A stretch of DNA of 64,000 nucleotides, from contig OW818658.1 in the NCBI GenBank assembly GCA_942492815.1, positions 5,890,001 through 5,954,000 of the forward strand, written 5' to 3'. Within the stretch, counting starts at the first letter, position 1, and every line of letters starts with the position of its first letter. The DNA is from JAEUWI01 sp942492815. GTDB lineage: Bacteria; Hydrogenedentota; Hydrogenedentia; Hydrogenedentales; JAEUWI01. Of the stretch, positions 54,387 to 64,000 are shown piece by piece. Under the pieces are notes generated by a model, which saw only the letters and a list, made by a program, of their open reading frames with translations, did no database searches and was not told the origin of the DNA. Position numbers and translations under genes: made by a program.

Positions 54387-54735
54387 GCTCTTAAGCCTGC
54401 GACGACGACCATGGGGTGCCACCGTTCCCAGACGTGCCACACGATCTCGCAGAAGGCGAGTTCGAGTGCGCTGGGGGACATCAGCCATAGGCTTTCCAGG
54501 GCCTATTGACCGGTCCTTTTGCAGCCCATTATTTGTTGGCCGGAAGTAAACGAGGGCAGTGTGAGAGGATTACTTGTGGATCTGGCTGCACTTCGCTCAG
54601 GGCACTCGAACTCGCCTTTGGCGAGATCGTGTGGCACGACTTGGCTGGTATGCCAACCTTCGCTCCTACCGCTTGTTCGTCTCGAGCGACTTCCTTCGCT
54701 CTGCCGGCAGGGATGCCAGCGCTCCCAACCCGACG
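54387..54735. other. Intergenic region with inverted repeat copies
   Basis: About 350 bases between the convergent glycosyltransferase and acyltransferase genes. No gene is supported. The 37-bp inverted pair listed at 54433-54638 accounts for much of the structure. Confidence 0.6.
54433..54638. repeat. 37-bp inverted repeat pair
   Basis: Copies at 54433-54469 (minus) and 54602-54638 (plus) match at 35 of 37 positions by my alignment. The unit begins GCACTCGAACTCGCC and ends GATCGTGTGGCACG. Each copy has its own dyad, CTCGCC-(tt)-GGCGAG in the second copy. The spacer is 132 bases. It looks like a dispersed palindromic repeat and could serve as a two-way terminator between the convergent genes. 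Confidence 0.8.
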
Positions 54736-55506
54736 TCACGTAAAGGGCACGTACTTCGCCTTCACCGCCTCGTGCAAGGCCGCGGCCAAGGTCTTACGGT
54801 CCGTTCCGGCAATGGGCTCCTCCCCGAAGTGCAGGGTTACTTTGAAACCCGGATACCGCAGCAAGCGCCGAACGTGGAAAAAGAAGGGCTCGGGCCGCCA
54901 CCAGCCGATCACATCCGACGGGCGGGGCGTGTTGTTGGGCGTGCTGTAGTTGATGGTCACGTAATGGACCGGCAGCCCGTTGTCGATGGCGGGCTGGATA
55001 AGCGCCGACTTGAAAGGCTCCACCGCCAAGCCACAAGAGATGCGGCTCTCGGCGAAAACCACCAGCCCGTCGCGCTCCGCCAGCGTGTGGGCGATGAGGG
55101 CATTCACCCGGACGGCATCCTGTCGCTGCTCGCGGTTGATAAAAAGTACGTGGAGCGATCGAGAAACCCACCCGATAATCGGCCAGTGCTCCAGGTCGCC
55201 CCGGGCCACGAAGGTGCACCCGAGCACGGTGGCGAGGCTGAATATATCCAGATAGCACAGGTGGTTGGCCACGAGGTAGTAGGGGGCCTTTGGCAGGGGA
55301 CCGTTCACCTCCAACTCCATGCCAATGATACGGCGAAAGCCCTGGCCCCAGACCCGCATAATCCAACGGCGACCCCGACGGTCCAGAGCCTCCGACCACC
55401 ACCCAATGGGCCAGAAGGCCAGGCGCACGCTCCAGATGGCTGCGGTCCAGAGTAAGACGAGTGGAAAGCGCACGCCGCTGCGCAGGGATTGGATCAGTGA
55501 TTCCAT
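54736..55506 (-). CDS. PlsC-like 1-acyl-glycerol-3-phosphate acyltransferase
   Basis: A 256-residue membrane-associated acyltransferase. A hydrophobic N-terminus (VRFPLVLLWTAAIWSVRLAFWPIGWW) precedes the catalytic NHLCYLD (His82, Asp87). Motif II is FINREQRQDAV. The third motif, usually FPEGTRS, is here FAESRISCG, which keeps the glutamate but changes its surroundings. It probably makes phosphatidic acid or acylates a related lipid such as a lysophospholipid or ornithine lipid. The ATG at 55506 (MESLIQSLRS) is chosen; upstream codons to 55602 look untranslated. Confidence 0.85.
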   Translation of the reverse strand: MESLIQSLRSGVRFPLVLLWTAAIWSVRLAFWPIGWWSEALDRRGRRWIMRVWGQGFRRIIGMELEVNGPLPKAPYYLVANHLCYLDIFSLATVLGCTFVARGDLEHWPIIGWVSRSLHVLFINREQRQDAVRVNALIAHTLAERDGLVVFAESRISCGLAVEPFKSALIQPAIDNGLPVHYVTINYSTPNNTPRPSDVIGWWRPEPFFFHVRRLLRYPGFKVTLHFGEEPIAGTDRKTLAAALHEAVKAKYVPFT

Positions 55507-55600
55507 CGTGTGGGCCAGGTTACCTCGGATCGCGCGGGCCGCCCGATCACGGCGCCGCACGGGAGATGATAGCACGGCGGCGCACGGCGGCGGAACGACC

Positions 55601-55660
55601 AATCAGACCGATCAGACCGATCCGGCGAATCTGATCAGTCCGATCCGTCTGATCCGTCCT
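55601..55660. repeat. GATC-rich dispersed intergenic repeat
   Basis: Tandem ATCAGACCG units (55601-55620) lead into ATCAGTCCGATCCGTCTG. The 22 bases at 55633-55654 are identical to 18558-18579. It lies between the acyltransferase start and the next plus-strand gene. Confidence 0.75.
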
Positions 55661-55778
55661 ATTTCTCCAACCTTGACACACCCGCCCAACTGTGGGAAAA
55701 TTAAGGTGGCGCAGTAGCTTAGGCATTTCTTGCCTCGCCACCGCGCCACACAACGTCTCACCGAGGCTTCGAAAGATC

Positions 55779-56276
55779 ATGGCCATCAACATTGGCGCAA
55801 CATCGCAGGCGACCCTGTCGCTGGCATCGGTCGGGGCATCCCGGTCGGTTCGCGGCGTCGCGTCCAATCAGACCGACGAAAAGCCCGGCCAGTTGGTGCG
55901 CAAGAAGGAAGCCCCCGAAATCCGCGCCGGTTTTGGTGAGGGTACCCTTTCCCCTTCCGGTGCCGCGCTCAAGATCGTGGATGCAAACCTTCGTGCCGCC
56001 GAGCAACTTGTGCCCACGGTGGAAGAGCTGCGGGAGCGCGCGCGCGTGGCCCAGGCCCGGCGCGATGAAGCCGCCGCCCGAGAAGCGGAGCCGGTAGAAT
56101 TCCGCCAACCCGAACGCGTGCGTCCCGAGGCCAGTGCCGCAGTTCGCAATTTCTTCCAGGACGAGACTTCGCCCGTGGAGCGCCCAGAGGCGGAGTCAGC
56201 CGAATCCGTGGAATCCGGCTCGCCGGTCGCGGATCCATTCGCCGCCCCTGGCTCCCGCTTGAACCTCCAAGCCTGA
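55779..56276 (+). CDS. Hypothetical protein
   Basis: A 165-residue protein, not recognised. The N-terminal 45 residues are rich in A, S, T and G. A charged helix follows (VDANLRAAEQLVPTVEELRERARVAQARRDEAAARE), then an acidic proline/serine-rich tail (VERPEAESAESVESGSPVADP). No signal peptide or membrane segment. GAAAGA lies just upstream of the ATG. A strong intrinsic terminator begins at its stop codon, which supports it being expressed as a single gene. Confidence 0.6.
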   Translation: MAINIGATSQATLSLASVGASRSVRGVASNQTDEKPGQLVRKKEAPEIRAGFGEGTLSPSGAALKIVDANLRAAEQLVPTVEELRERARVAQARRDEAAAREAEPVEFRQPERVRPEASAAVRNFFQDETSPVERPEAESAESVESGSPVADPFAAPGSRLNLQA

Positions 56277-56298
56277 TCGCCCCGCTGCGGCGATTTTT
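56276..56298 (+). terminator. Rho-independent terminator
   Basis: The stem ATCGCC / GGCGAT with a 7-base loop is followed directly by a run of five T residues counting the last stem base. It starts at the last base of the preceding stop codon. Confidence 0.7.
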
Positions 56299-56380
56299 GG
56301 CCTTTCGAGCGCCCCCGCAAACCTGCTATGGTATGGCTCGCCCCGCGTGAGTCTTGCGCCATTGTTCCGGAGTGCCCCCC

Positions 56381-58840
56381 ATGTTATTTCGCCGCCCGAC
56401 GCCTTTATATTTTCTCGTCCTTTCCACCGTCGCCTTGACGGCCCCGGCACTTGCCCAGCCCTTCGAACTGTTGGGCGAGCGAAAGGATGTGCAGGTAATT
56501 CGCGAAGCGAGCCAAACCTACACGATTCCCATGGGCGGCACGGCGGACATGGACAACACCGCGACGCGCAAGCACGAGACCTGGGATATTGGCTTCCAGA
56601 ACAATGTCTCGCTGTTGATGGAGAACACAGGCAGCAGCACCGTGGTGAATCCGCGTATCATCACCAATGGAAAGCGCCAGTGGCAGACGGTGGATTCGAT
56701 GCTGGCGGAGTTCACGGCAGGCGCGAAAGATCCCCAGGAAAAGATCTATATGATCTGGGAGGGACTGCGGCAGAACCGGCACCACGATGATCCCCTCTTT
56801 GAAAAGGGTGACCAGCATGATCCGGTGCGCTTTCTGAACTGCTATGGCGGCGGCTATTGCGATGATTCCGGGGCGATTGGTTCGGGACTCTTCCATTTTG
56901 CAGGATTCAACGCGGAATCGGGCGGACAGGATCCCTTCGTGCGCGCGCTCCGCGGCCACGTCATGTGCGAGGTCTGGCATGACGGCGACTTTCAATTCAT
57001 GGACATCGACCAGAGCACCTTTTTTCTGGATCGCGAAAACCGCAAACCCGTGAGCGGCGACACGGCGGCGCGGGATCATGATTATGCGCGGCGAGAGCAG
57101 GCTTTCGGACCGCCGCTGCAAGGGTGGGACGTCCCCGCGAAAAACGCCACGCTGTTTGGCGCGGACGACGAGCGCGGGCCCTTCTGGAAGACCGGCCACG
57201 CCATGACCTACAGCCTGCGCCCCGGCGAGCAGATCGAATTCTTCTGGGAACGGCGGGGCAAGACCCCCTGGCAGGAAAAGGACCGGAAGCACCGTTACTA
57301 CGGCAACTCCGAACTGCTCTACACGCTGCCCGCGGACCCGGCGCGACTTTCGGGAACGGACGTGGTTCTGGACGGCTTTAAAGTCGCGCGCGACGCCTTC
57401 TACATGGCGGCGGAAGTCTCCACGATGACGATCCCCGTGGCCTCTCCCTACACGATCTGCGGCGGTAACCTCGCTGTGCAGGCGAGTCCGAACTTCCCGC
57501 CGAATGCGGCCTTCCGCGTGGAGCTGTCCCTGGACGGACAAAACTACGAGGAGATCTACCGCCGTACCGCCATGCCCCGCTGGGCCGTGCAGGTGCCGCT
57601 GGATGAGGCGCTGAAGATTCACGGTGGCGACCCGAAGCGCACCTATTGGCTGCGTATTTCGTGCATCAATGCTCGGGGCGCTTCGCTCCGCGCGGTGCGC
57701 CTGCGCACGGACTTGTACACCTACCCCATCGCCCTGCCGCGCCTGTCGGTGGGCGACAACAGTGTGGCGTACACGGATGAGTCGCCCGCCGGTCGCACCG
57801 TGCGCGTGACGTATCGCTGGAAGGAATCGGGCAATGTGCAGGCACCTCCGGCCCCGGCCGCGCCCGAGTCCCCGGCAGTCGCTGCCGAAGTCCATGCCAC
57901 CTATGTGCCCTTTTCCTGGCCCGCCGTGGAGGGCTGCGATGCCTACTGGCTGCGCGTGAGTCGCGATCCGGAATTCAAGTACCCCTATCGCCCGAACTAC
58001 GATGTGGTGCTGGCCGAGAACAAATACGAAGTGCCTTTTGCCGGCATGTTCTCCCCCGGCGAGATCTATTACTGGCGCGTGCGCCCACGCCTGGCGAACG
58101 GCCTATGGGGCAACTGGAGCGAAACCTGGTCCTTCACGTGGACCGGCCCCACGGTGCCGAACGATCTCGCGCTGGACCAGAAGGGTGAGGACAAGATTAC
58201 GCTGACCTGGGCACCGAACCCTTCGGGTATCAAACCCGTGCGCTACAAAGTCTACGGCAGCAATGAAAAAGGCTTCAGCATTGGCGGCGAGGCGATTCAG
58301 GCGCTCCATCAGGGGCCGCCCATCGTGATGGTGGAAACGAAACGCCCGAAGCTCGTGGTGGGCGGACGCAAGGCCGAAGGTCCTCTGGCAAACCTGGCCT
58401 ACTATCGCGTGGTCGCGGTGGACAAGGAAGGCGTGGAAAGTTGTCCTTCAGACTATGTGGAACTGCCCCGTCCTCTGGTCTACAGCACGCCGGTGACGAA
58501 AGCCACGGTGGGCGAGGCGTTCCAGTACCCGATCCAGGCCGTAACTTCCATGGGCGATCTGCAGCACCGCTACGACGCACCAGGAAATGCCTATTGGGAA
58601 AAAGAAAGTCTACGCTTCGAAAAAGTGTCCGGACCGGAGTGGCTCAGCGTCGACGAACGCACCGGCGTGGTGCAGGGCACGCCGACGGAGAAAGCTGCGA
58701 AGACGGAGGTGGTCATCCGCATCACCACGGCCTTCGACGATGAAGTGAAACCCGAGGCCACCCAGGCGGCAGCGTTCATCGCGGCGAAGGAGAAGATGGT
58801 GAAGAGCGCGGAGCACCGGTTTGTGGTGGCGGTGAAGTAG
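56381..58840 (+). CDS. Secreted transglutaminase-like protein with fibronectin-III and Ig-like domains
   Basis: An 819-residue exported protein. After a signal peptide (LYFLVLSTVALTAPALAQ) comes a transglutaminase-like cysteine-peptidase domain. Its candidate triad is Cys160 in GGGYCDDSG, His200 in CEVWHDG and Asp208 in FQFMDID. Beta-rich regions follow: two fibronectin type III-like modules (about 520-600 with YYWRVRPRLANGLWGNWSETWSFTW, and 610-700) and a C-terminal putative-Ig repeat (FEKVSGPEWLSVDERTGVVQGTPTE). It may act on extracellular protein or glycan-linked peptides. The ATG at 56381 is chosen over an upstream TTG because the signal peptide begins there. Monocistronic, and its stop lies 99 bases before the toxin gene on the other strand. 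Confidence 0.82.
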   Translation: MLFRRPTPLYFLVLSTVALTAPALAQPFELLGERKDVQVIREASQTYTIPMGGTADMDNTATRKHETWDIGFQNNVSLLMENTGSSTVVNPRIITNGKRQWQTVDSMLAEFTAGAKDPQEKIYMIWEGLRQNRHHDDPLFEKGDQHDPVRFLNCYGGGYCDDSGAIGSGLFHFAGFNAESGGQDPFVRALRGHVMCEVWHDGDFQFMDIDQSTFFLDRENRKPVSGDTAARDHDYARREQAFGPPLQGWDVPAKNATLFGADDERGPFWKTGHAMTYSLRPGEQIEFFWERRGKTPWQEKDRKHRYYGNSELLYTLPADPARLSGTDVVLDGFKVARDAFYMAAEVSTMTIPVASPYTICGGNLAVQASPNFPPNAAFRVELSLDGQNYEEIYRRTAMPRWAVQVPLDEALKIHGGDPKRTYWLRISCINARGASLRAVRLRTDLYTYPIALPRLSVGDNSVAYTDESPAGRTVRVTYRWKESGNVQAPPAPAAPESPAVAAEVHATYVPFSWPAVEGCDAYWLRVSRDPEFKYPYRPNYDVVLAENKYEVPFAGMFSPGEIYYWRVRPRLANGLWGNWSETWSFTWTGPTVPNDLALDQKGEDKITLTWAPNPSGIKPVRYKVYGSNEKGFSIGGEAIQALHQGPPIVMVETKRPKLVVGGRKAEGPLANLAYYRVVAVDKEGVESCPSDYVELPRPLVYSTPVTKATVGEAFQYPIQAVTSMGDLQHRYDAPGNAYWEKESLRFEKVSGPEWLSVDERTGVVQGTPTEKAAKTEVVIRITTAFDDEVKPEATQAAAFIAAKEKMVKSAEHRFVVAVK

Positions 58841-58939
58841 GACGGATGGGACTGGGCGTCTTGATATCTGGTGAACCGCCAATTCGCTGCCTGCGCGACA
58901 GCAGCCCCTCTCCACATCTTATTTTTTCCGTCCCCGCAC

Positions 58940-59218
58940 TCAGTAACCAGGTCGTTGCCGAAAATGTCCAATCGCCAGCACCTGGACGTATTTGTCTCGA
59001 ATAACATAAAAAACGCTGTACGGAAATTGCCGCAGGGTGACGCGCCGAATCTCGTTGAGGACTTTGGGAAACGCCTCCGGATCCGACCTCACATAGGAAA
59101 GGGATCGGTCCAGATCCTCGGTAAAGTCCAGCCCCAGCCCAGGTTCTTTCTGGGCATAGTAAGCGACGATCTTTTTGAATTCCGAAGTCGCACGAGCCTC
59201 AAACTTGATTTTGCTCAC
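58940..59218 (-). CDS. parE: ParE/RelE-family toxin
   Basis: A 92-residue toxin. The pattern FEARATSEFKKIVAYYAQKEPGLGLDFTEDLDRSLSYV then RRVTLRQFPYSVFYVIRDKYVQVLAIGHFRQRPGY is typical of ParE/RelE: a two-helix start, the R-x-x-x-L-x-x-FPY strand, and AIGH with Arg near the end. ParE types poison gyrase and RelE types cut mRNA on ribosomes; the FPYSVFYVI form leans to ParE-like. Its ATG overlaps the antitoxin stop by four bases. Confidence 0.9.
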   Translation of the reverse strand: MSKIKFEARATSEFKKIVAYYAQKEPGLGLDFTEDLDRSLSYVRSDPEAFPKVLNEIRRVTLRQFPYSVFYVIRDKYVQVLAIGHFRQRPGY

Positions 59219-59439
59219 CGAAGCGATTCACGCACTTGCCGGAATACCTCCTCTTCGGGTAGGTCATCGGTCAGCCCCAGCTCGAACTCATCGAGCCGCC
59301 GTTGGGCCTCAATTGCCCATAGCTGAACAATTTCAGGTTCCGACTCGCTTCTCACGCTGGCTATGAGCATCTCCCCCAGCCTGGCGCGCTCGTCCTCTTC
59401 AAGCAGGAGAGCTTCTCTTTCAATTTCTTCAACGGTCAT
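59215..59439 (-). CDS. Addiction-module antitoxin (Unstab_antitox family)
   Basis: A 74-residue acidic antitoxin. The start MTVEEIEREALLLEEDERARLGEMLIASV and the W-x-x-E-x-x-R-R-x-x-E motif (LWAIEAQRRLDEFELG) match the addiction-module component family (PF09720), normally paired with ParE-like toxins, as here. AGGAG seven bases upstream supports the ATG at 59439. The antitoxin is first in the operon, the usual order for autoregulation. Confidence 0.9.
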   Translation of the reverse strand: MTVEEIEREALLLEEDERARLGEMLIASVRSESEPEIVQLWAIEAQRRLDEFELGLTDDLPEEEVFRQVRESLR

Positions 59440-59532
59440 GTTGCAACTCCTGATGCCAACCAGATCTGCACCTTTGGATCTCGACCATCCATATCATAAC
59501 ACAATGCTTGGCTTGTCGCTCTTAGATTTCCA

Positions 59533-62500
59533 TCATCTTTCTGCCACGAAAGTATACCTGCCCGCGCTTACCTTGAAGGCTGACCGGCCATCTTCCAGCT
59601 CGCTCACGCCTTCCCAATTCTCCGCATCGCACTTTACCGGCGGAACTATCATCGCGCTAGTATTTGCGGGGATCTCCACCGTCATCGTAAACCCGTTCTC
59701 CCGGTTCCACTCGCAGCGGATGGGGCCATACATGGAATGGTAGCTGCCTTTCGCCCAGGTCGCGGCTTCAATATGCGGTGCAATCTCGACGATTTTGAAG
59801 CCCGGAAGGAGGGGCCGGATCCCCAGCAGATACTCGAAATACCACTCGCTCACGCTGCCGAAAGTGAAGTGGTTAAACGAGTTCATCCCCGATTTCGTGG
59901 CTTCATCCGTATCGCTGTTCCAGCGCTCCCAGATGGTCGTTGCGCCGGACTCGGCCATGTAGCCCCAGGAGGGATAGGTGCGGTTGTTCGCGAGGATGGC
60001 CGCCAGATCGCCGAGGCCGTTGTCGCTGAGCGCGGGCATGAGATAGGCCGAACCGATGAAGCCCGTGGCGAGGTGATTGTTTCGTGCGCGGAGATTGGCG
60101 GAGAGTACGTGAATCGCGGCGACGCGTTGTTCGCCTCGCACAATACCAAAGGCCAGTGGCACCACCTGAGCCGTTTGCGATCCCGTTTGGTAGACACCGG
60201 TGGCGTCATCAAAGTAGCGCGCGTTGTACCGGTCCGCGAGCTCCCCCGCTTCCTGGTCGAGCGCGGTTGCTGTCGTACTCGCGCCCAAGGCTTTCGACAT
60301 TTCGGAAAGGCGCTTCGTCGAGAGATACTGGTAGGCCCCCGCCAGCATATCGCGGGGCGTGTCTTCGAGTGCGACCCAGTCCCCGTAGCGCCCGCGGCAG
60401 AAGAGTCCGTCCTTCGCCATACCGCGCATGAAATCGAGGTGCCCTTCCATCGCTTCGAGATTCTCTTCCACGATGCGGGTATCGCCATAGTAACGGTGCA
60501 TGCTCCACGGGAGCGTCACCACCACATCGGACCAGCCCGGCGCGCCGGGCGCGGCGCTGAGAGCCGGTATCACGTCGGGGATCGAGCCGTCTTCATTGCG
60601 CGAATCGACGATATCTCCCATCCACTTGGTCATATAGCCCGCGATGTCGAAGTTCATCGCTGCCGCCGGTAGAAAGAGCTGCATGTCGCCCGTCCAGCCG
60701 AGGCGCTCATCGCGCTGGGGACAGTCCGTGGGCACGCTGTAGAAGTTGGAGCGCGCCCCCCACACGATGTTTTTCTGCACGCGGTTGATGATATCTTCCG
60801 AGCAGGTGAACTCGCCGATCTGGGGCGTGTTCGCGTGCATGACGCGAAAGGTCAGCCCGTCCTTCGTGGGTGCGCCGGGGTATCCCGTCACTTCGGCATA
60901 GCGGAAACCGCGATAGGTGAAGGCGGGCTCCCAGACTTCCTCGCCGCCGCCTTTCAAAATGTAGGTGTCCGTACATTTCGCACCGCGCAGGATTTCGGTG
61001 TGCAGCGTGCCATCGGGATTGAGCACTTCGGCGTGGCGGATTTGCACCGCCGTGCCCGCTTCACCTTTCACCGTCAGCCGCGCGCGGCCCGCGGCGTTCT
61101 GCCCGAAGTCGAAGATGAACACGCCGGGCTTCAACTCCGTCACGGCCACCGGCGCGATCTCTTCCGTGACCTGGATCGGTGGCCCGATGTGAGCCGTGAG
61201 GGTGTCCACGGACTGTTCGGAAAGCGTAACAGCGCGCCAAGCGCTCGCATCGAAGTCGGGTCCATTCCAACCCGGCATCTCCAGGCGCGCGTCGTGAACC
61301 TCGCCGTTGTAGATGCTGTCGGAGACGATAGCCGACTCCGTGCCCTGCCACGTTTCGTCCGAGACGACGATTTCCTTGTCACCATTTGCATAGGTGATTT
61401 CGAGCTGCGCGATGCCGCGATGATTGCCATCTTTCCAGGCACCCGCCATGCAGCCGCCCCACCAGCCGTTGCCCAGCAGCATGCCCAGGGCGTTGTCCCC
61501 TTCGCGCAAGAGCTCGGTAACGTCGTACGCTTGATAGAGCACGTGTTTCTTGAAGTGGGTCCAGCCCGGCGCGAGTTCGTCCTTTCCTACGCGCTCGCCA
61601 TTCAGGAAAAGCTGGTAGACACCCAGACCGCTGGCGAAGACGTTTGCGCACACGATCTCGCCGCGCGCCTCAAAGTCCTTGCGCAGCGCGATGGAGCGGC
61701 TGGGCAGGCGCTCACCCGCGGCCTCATAAGGCGCCTCGCCGTAGTGTCCCATGAACTTCGCGGGGACCCAGGCGGAATCGTCGAAGTCGACCGTCGGCCA
61801 GCCCTCCGGCTTGTCGTCGTGGCATTTCCAATCCGTGTCGGAGCGCACTTCGATAACCTGCCCATCCGCGAGGGCAATGCGCGCGCCAAAGGTGAAGCCC
61901 GCCGCTAGACGATCGTGCACACCACGAATCGCGAAGATATTTTTGCCCGGCTTCAGCAGCGCGCCGAATTCCTTTGATTCCACGGCCTTCCACTCATCGC
62001 AACCGCCCGCGTACTCGCCGTTAACCTGGCAGTAAAACTCATTGTTCGCCGCGCCCCAAAGCTGGGCCGATTGCACCACGGCGTCCTCGGGCAGTTCCAC
62101 CACCGTGCGAAAATAGCGTGTGTCTTCGTCGTCGGTCAGCACCGGGTGCCAGATCCAATCGCCAAAGATGGGCTCGGGCCCTTCGCGCTTTTCATCCAAG
62201 GTGATCCACCGGGCCTTCCAATCGTCTGGTTTGAACCCCCGCTGCCAGAAGGCCACTTCCGACCAGGGCGACGCCACGCCCGCGCCGTCCCAGGTGCGCA
62301 CGCGCCAATAGACCCGCCGTCCCGCGCCGGGCTCCGCGCCTCCATAGGGCACGTGGATGGACTGGTCGGAGTCTATCTTGCCCCTATTCCACAGCAGGTC
62401 CACACCCGCCGACAGATCCGCCTCTGAACGTGCCGCCACGATCTCATACGCCGATTGATAAGCGCCACGCCGGGAATCTCTTAGCTCCCAGGACAACCGG

Positions 62501-62628
62501 GGCGCTTCCACGTCGATAGCCAGCGGGTTGACGGCATATTCGCAGCGAAGGCGCTCGGGTGCGCCGGGGCCTTCGGCGGCGGACAGGGCAAGCGCGAAAA
62601 GCGCAGCGACAAGTGGCACATTGTACAT
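59533..62628 (-). CDS. Alpha-L-rhamnosidase, glycoside hydrolase family 78
   Basis: A 1031-residue secreted enzyme that removes terminal alpha-L-rhamnose from glycans or glycosides. After a signal peptide (YNVPLVAALFALALSAAEG) come an N-terminal Ig-like domain (LRCEYAVNPLAIDVEAPRLSWEL), carbohydrate-binding beta domains and the (alpha/alpha)6 catalytic barrel. The conserved VPTDCPQRDERLGWTGDMQLFLPAAAMNFD signature, split here as YSVPTDCPQRDERLGWTGD and QLFLPAAAMNF, carries the general acid Glu and partner acids. A C-terminal beta-sandwich ends it. The ATG at 62628 is chosen because GGAGG lies six bases upstream; the ATG at 62634 abuts that site. It fits a life on plant or algal polysaccharides. 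Confidence 0.93.
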   Translation of the reverse strand: MYNVPLVAALFALALSAAEGPGAPERLRCEYAVNPLAIDVEAPRLSWELRDSRRGAYQSAYEIVAARSEADLSAGVDLLWNRGKIDSDQSIHVPYGGAEPGAGRRVYWRVRTWDGAGVASPWSEVAFWQRGFKPDDWKARWITLDEKREGPEPIFGDWIWHPVLTDDEDTRYFRTVVELPEDAVVQSAQLWGAANNEFYCQVNGEYAGGCDEWKAVESKEFGALLKPGKNIFAIRGVHDRLAAGFTFGARIALADGQVIEVRSDTDWKCHDDKPEGWPTVDFDDSAWVPAKFMGHYGEAPYEAAGERLPSRSIALRKDFEARGEIVCANVFASGLGVYQLFLNGERVGKDELAPGWTHFKKHVLYQAYDVTELLREGDNALGMLLGNGWWGGCMAGAWKDGNHRGIAQLEITYANGDKEIVVSDETWQGTESAIVSDSIYNGEVHDARLEMPGWNGPDFDASAWRAVTLSEQSVDTLTAHIGPPIQVTEEIAPVAVTELKPGVFIFDFGQNAAGRARLTVKGEAGTAVQIRHAEVLNPDGTLHTEILRGAKCTDTYILKGGGEEVWEPAFTYRGFRYAEVTGYPGAPTKDGLTFRVMHANTPQIGEFTCSEDIINRVQKNIVWGARSNFYSVPTDCPQRDERLGWTGDMQLFLPAAAMNFDIAGYMTKWMGDIVDSRNEDGSIPDVIPALSAAPGAPGWSDVVVTLPWSMHRYYGDTRIVEENLEAMEGHLDFMRGMAKDGLFCRGRYGDWVALEDTPRDMLAGAYQYLSTKRLSEMSKALGASTTATALDQEAGELADRYNARYFDDATGVYQTGSQTAQVVPLAFGIVRGEQRVAAIHVLSANLRARNNHLATGFIGSAYLMPALSDNGLGDLAAILANNRTYPSWGYMAESGATTIWERWNSDTDEATKSGMNSFNHFTFGSVSEWYFEYLLGIRPLLPGFKIVEIAPHIEAATWAKGSYHSMYGPIRCEWNRENGFTMTVEIPANTSAMIVPPVKCDAENWEGVSELEDGRSAFKVSAGRYTFVAER

Positions 62629-62806
62629 GGGCATCCTCCAAGGTCAATTTTCGCGCGAGTTTATCATAGCTGTGCAGGAGAAACCGGGGTATCGACGCGA
62701 GCTACCGCTCCCCCGTATTGCATCGCCCACGTGGTTCCCGCATACTCCGCCCCGTGGCAACGGCCACAACTCCAGCTTCGTCCAACACCTTTTTGAGAGG
62801 TATTCT

Positions 62807-64000
<1,194 letters not shown>

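Overview
The window is high-GC bacterial DNA with no rRNA, tRNA or CRISPR array that I could find. The GE-repeat lipoprotein with a sulfatase-modifying-factor domain, GH78 rhamnosidase, PQQ/cytochrome dehydrogenase, SGNH hydrolase, secretin-type polysaccharide exporter and RNase Y-YmdB-SMC block suggest a Gram-negative, polysaccharide-degrading environmental lineage of the Planctomycetes/Lentisphaerae/Hydrogenedentes type. That placement is an inference from gene content only.

Layout. 1-3.8 kb (minus): an ECF sigma factor, its zinc-finger anti-sigma partner and, beyond a 325-bp nested inverted-repeat element, a DUF4097-type envelope protein cut by the window edge. 4.3-6.4 kb (minus): a PilT-type ATPase and MurB, separated by an unusual CAATTGTC repeat pair. 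6.75-16.34 kb (plus): a visibly lower-GC defence island of six tightly packed genes: C5 cytosine methyltransferase, GHKL (MutL/MORC-like) ATPase, Z1-domain ATPase, PD-(D/E)XK DUF4420 protein, AIPR protein and Vsr endonuclease. 16.4-23.1 kb (minus): PQQ dehydrogenase, SGNH hydrolase, an unidentified 524-residue protein whose ribosome-binding site lies in a perfect hairpin, and an aldehyde dehydrogenase. 23.4-24.9 kb (plus): a second, N-terminally extended PilT-like ATPase.

24.9-33.8 kb (minus): an exopolysaccharide export operon read as ExeA-like ATPase, TPR membrane protein, a fusion of a Wza-like export domain to a secretin, a BY-kinase ending in eight consecutive tyrosines, and a Wzy/O-antigen-ligase-like polymerase. 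34.3-45.2 kb: signalling genes, namely an FHA-GAF-HD-GYP protein, a four-gene minus-strand operon (large hybrid kinase, CheR, CheB, second hybrid kinase) lacking CheA, CheW or receptors, and a sigma-54 activator with a degenerate receiver. 45.2-47 kb holds small genes of uncertain role.

47.1-54.4 kb (plus): RNase Y, YmdB, SMC and a glycosyltransferase. 54.4-56.3 kb: a 37-bp inverted repeat pair, a PlsC-like acyltransferase and a small unknown protein followed by a good intrinsic terminator. 56.4-64 kb: a secreted transglutaminase-like/fibronectin-III protein, a ParE/antitoxin pair, a GH78 alpha-L-rhamnosidase, and a GE-repeat/PASTA/SUMF1-type lipoprotein cut by the right edge.

The most interesting items are the methyltransferase- and Vsr-linked GHKL-Z1-DUF4420-AIPR island, the Wza-secretin fusion, the polytyrosine kinase tail, the HK-CheR-CheB-HK operon, the 524-residue protein with its leader hairpin, and several families of intergenic inverted repeats.
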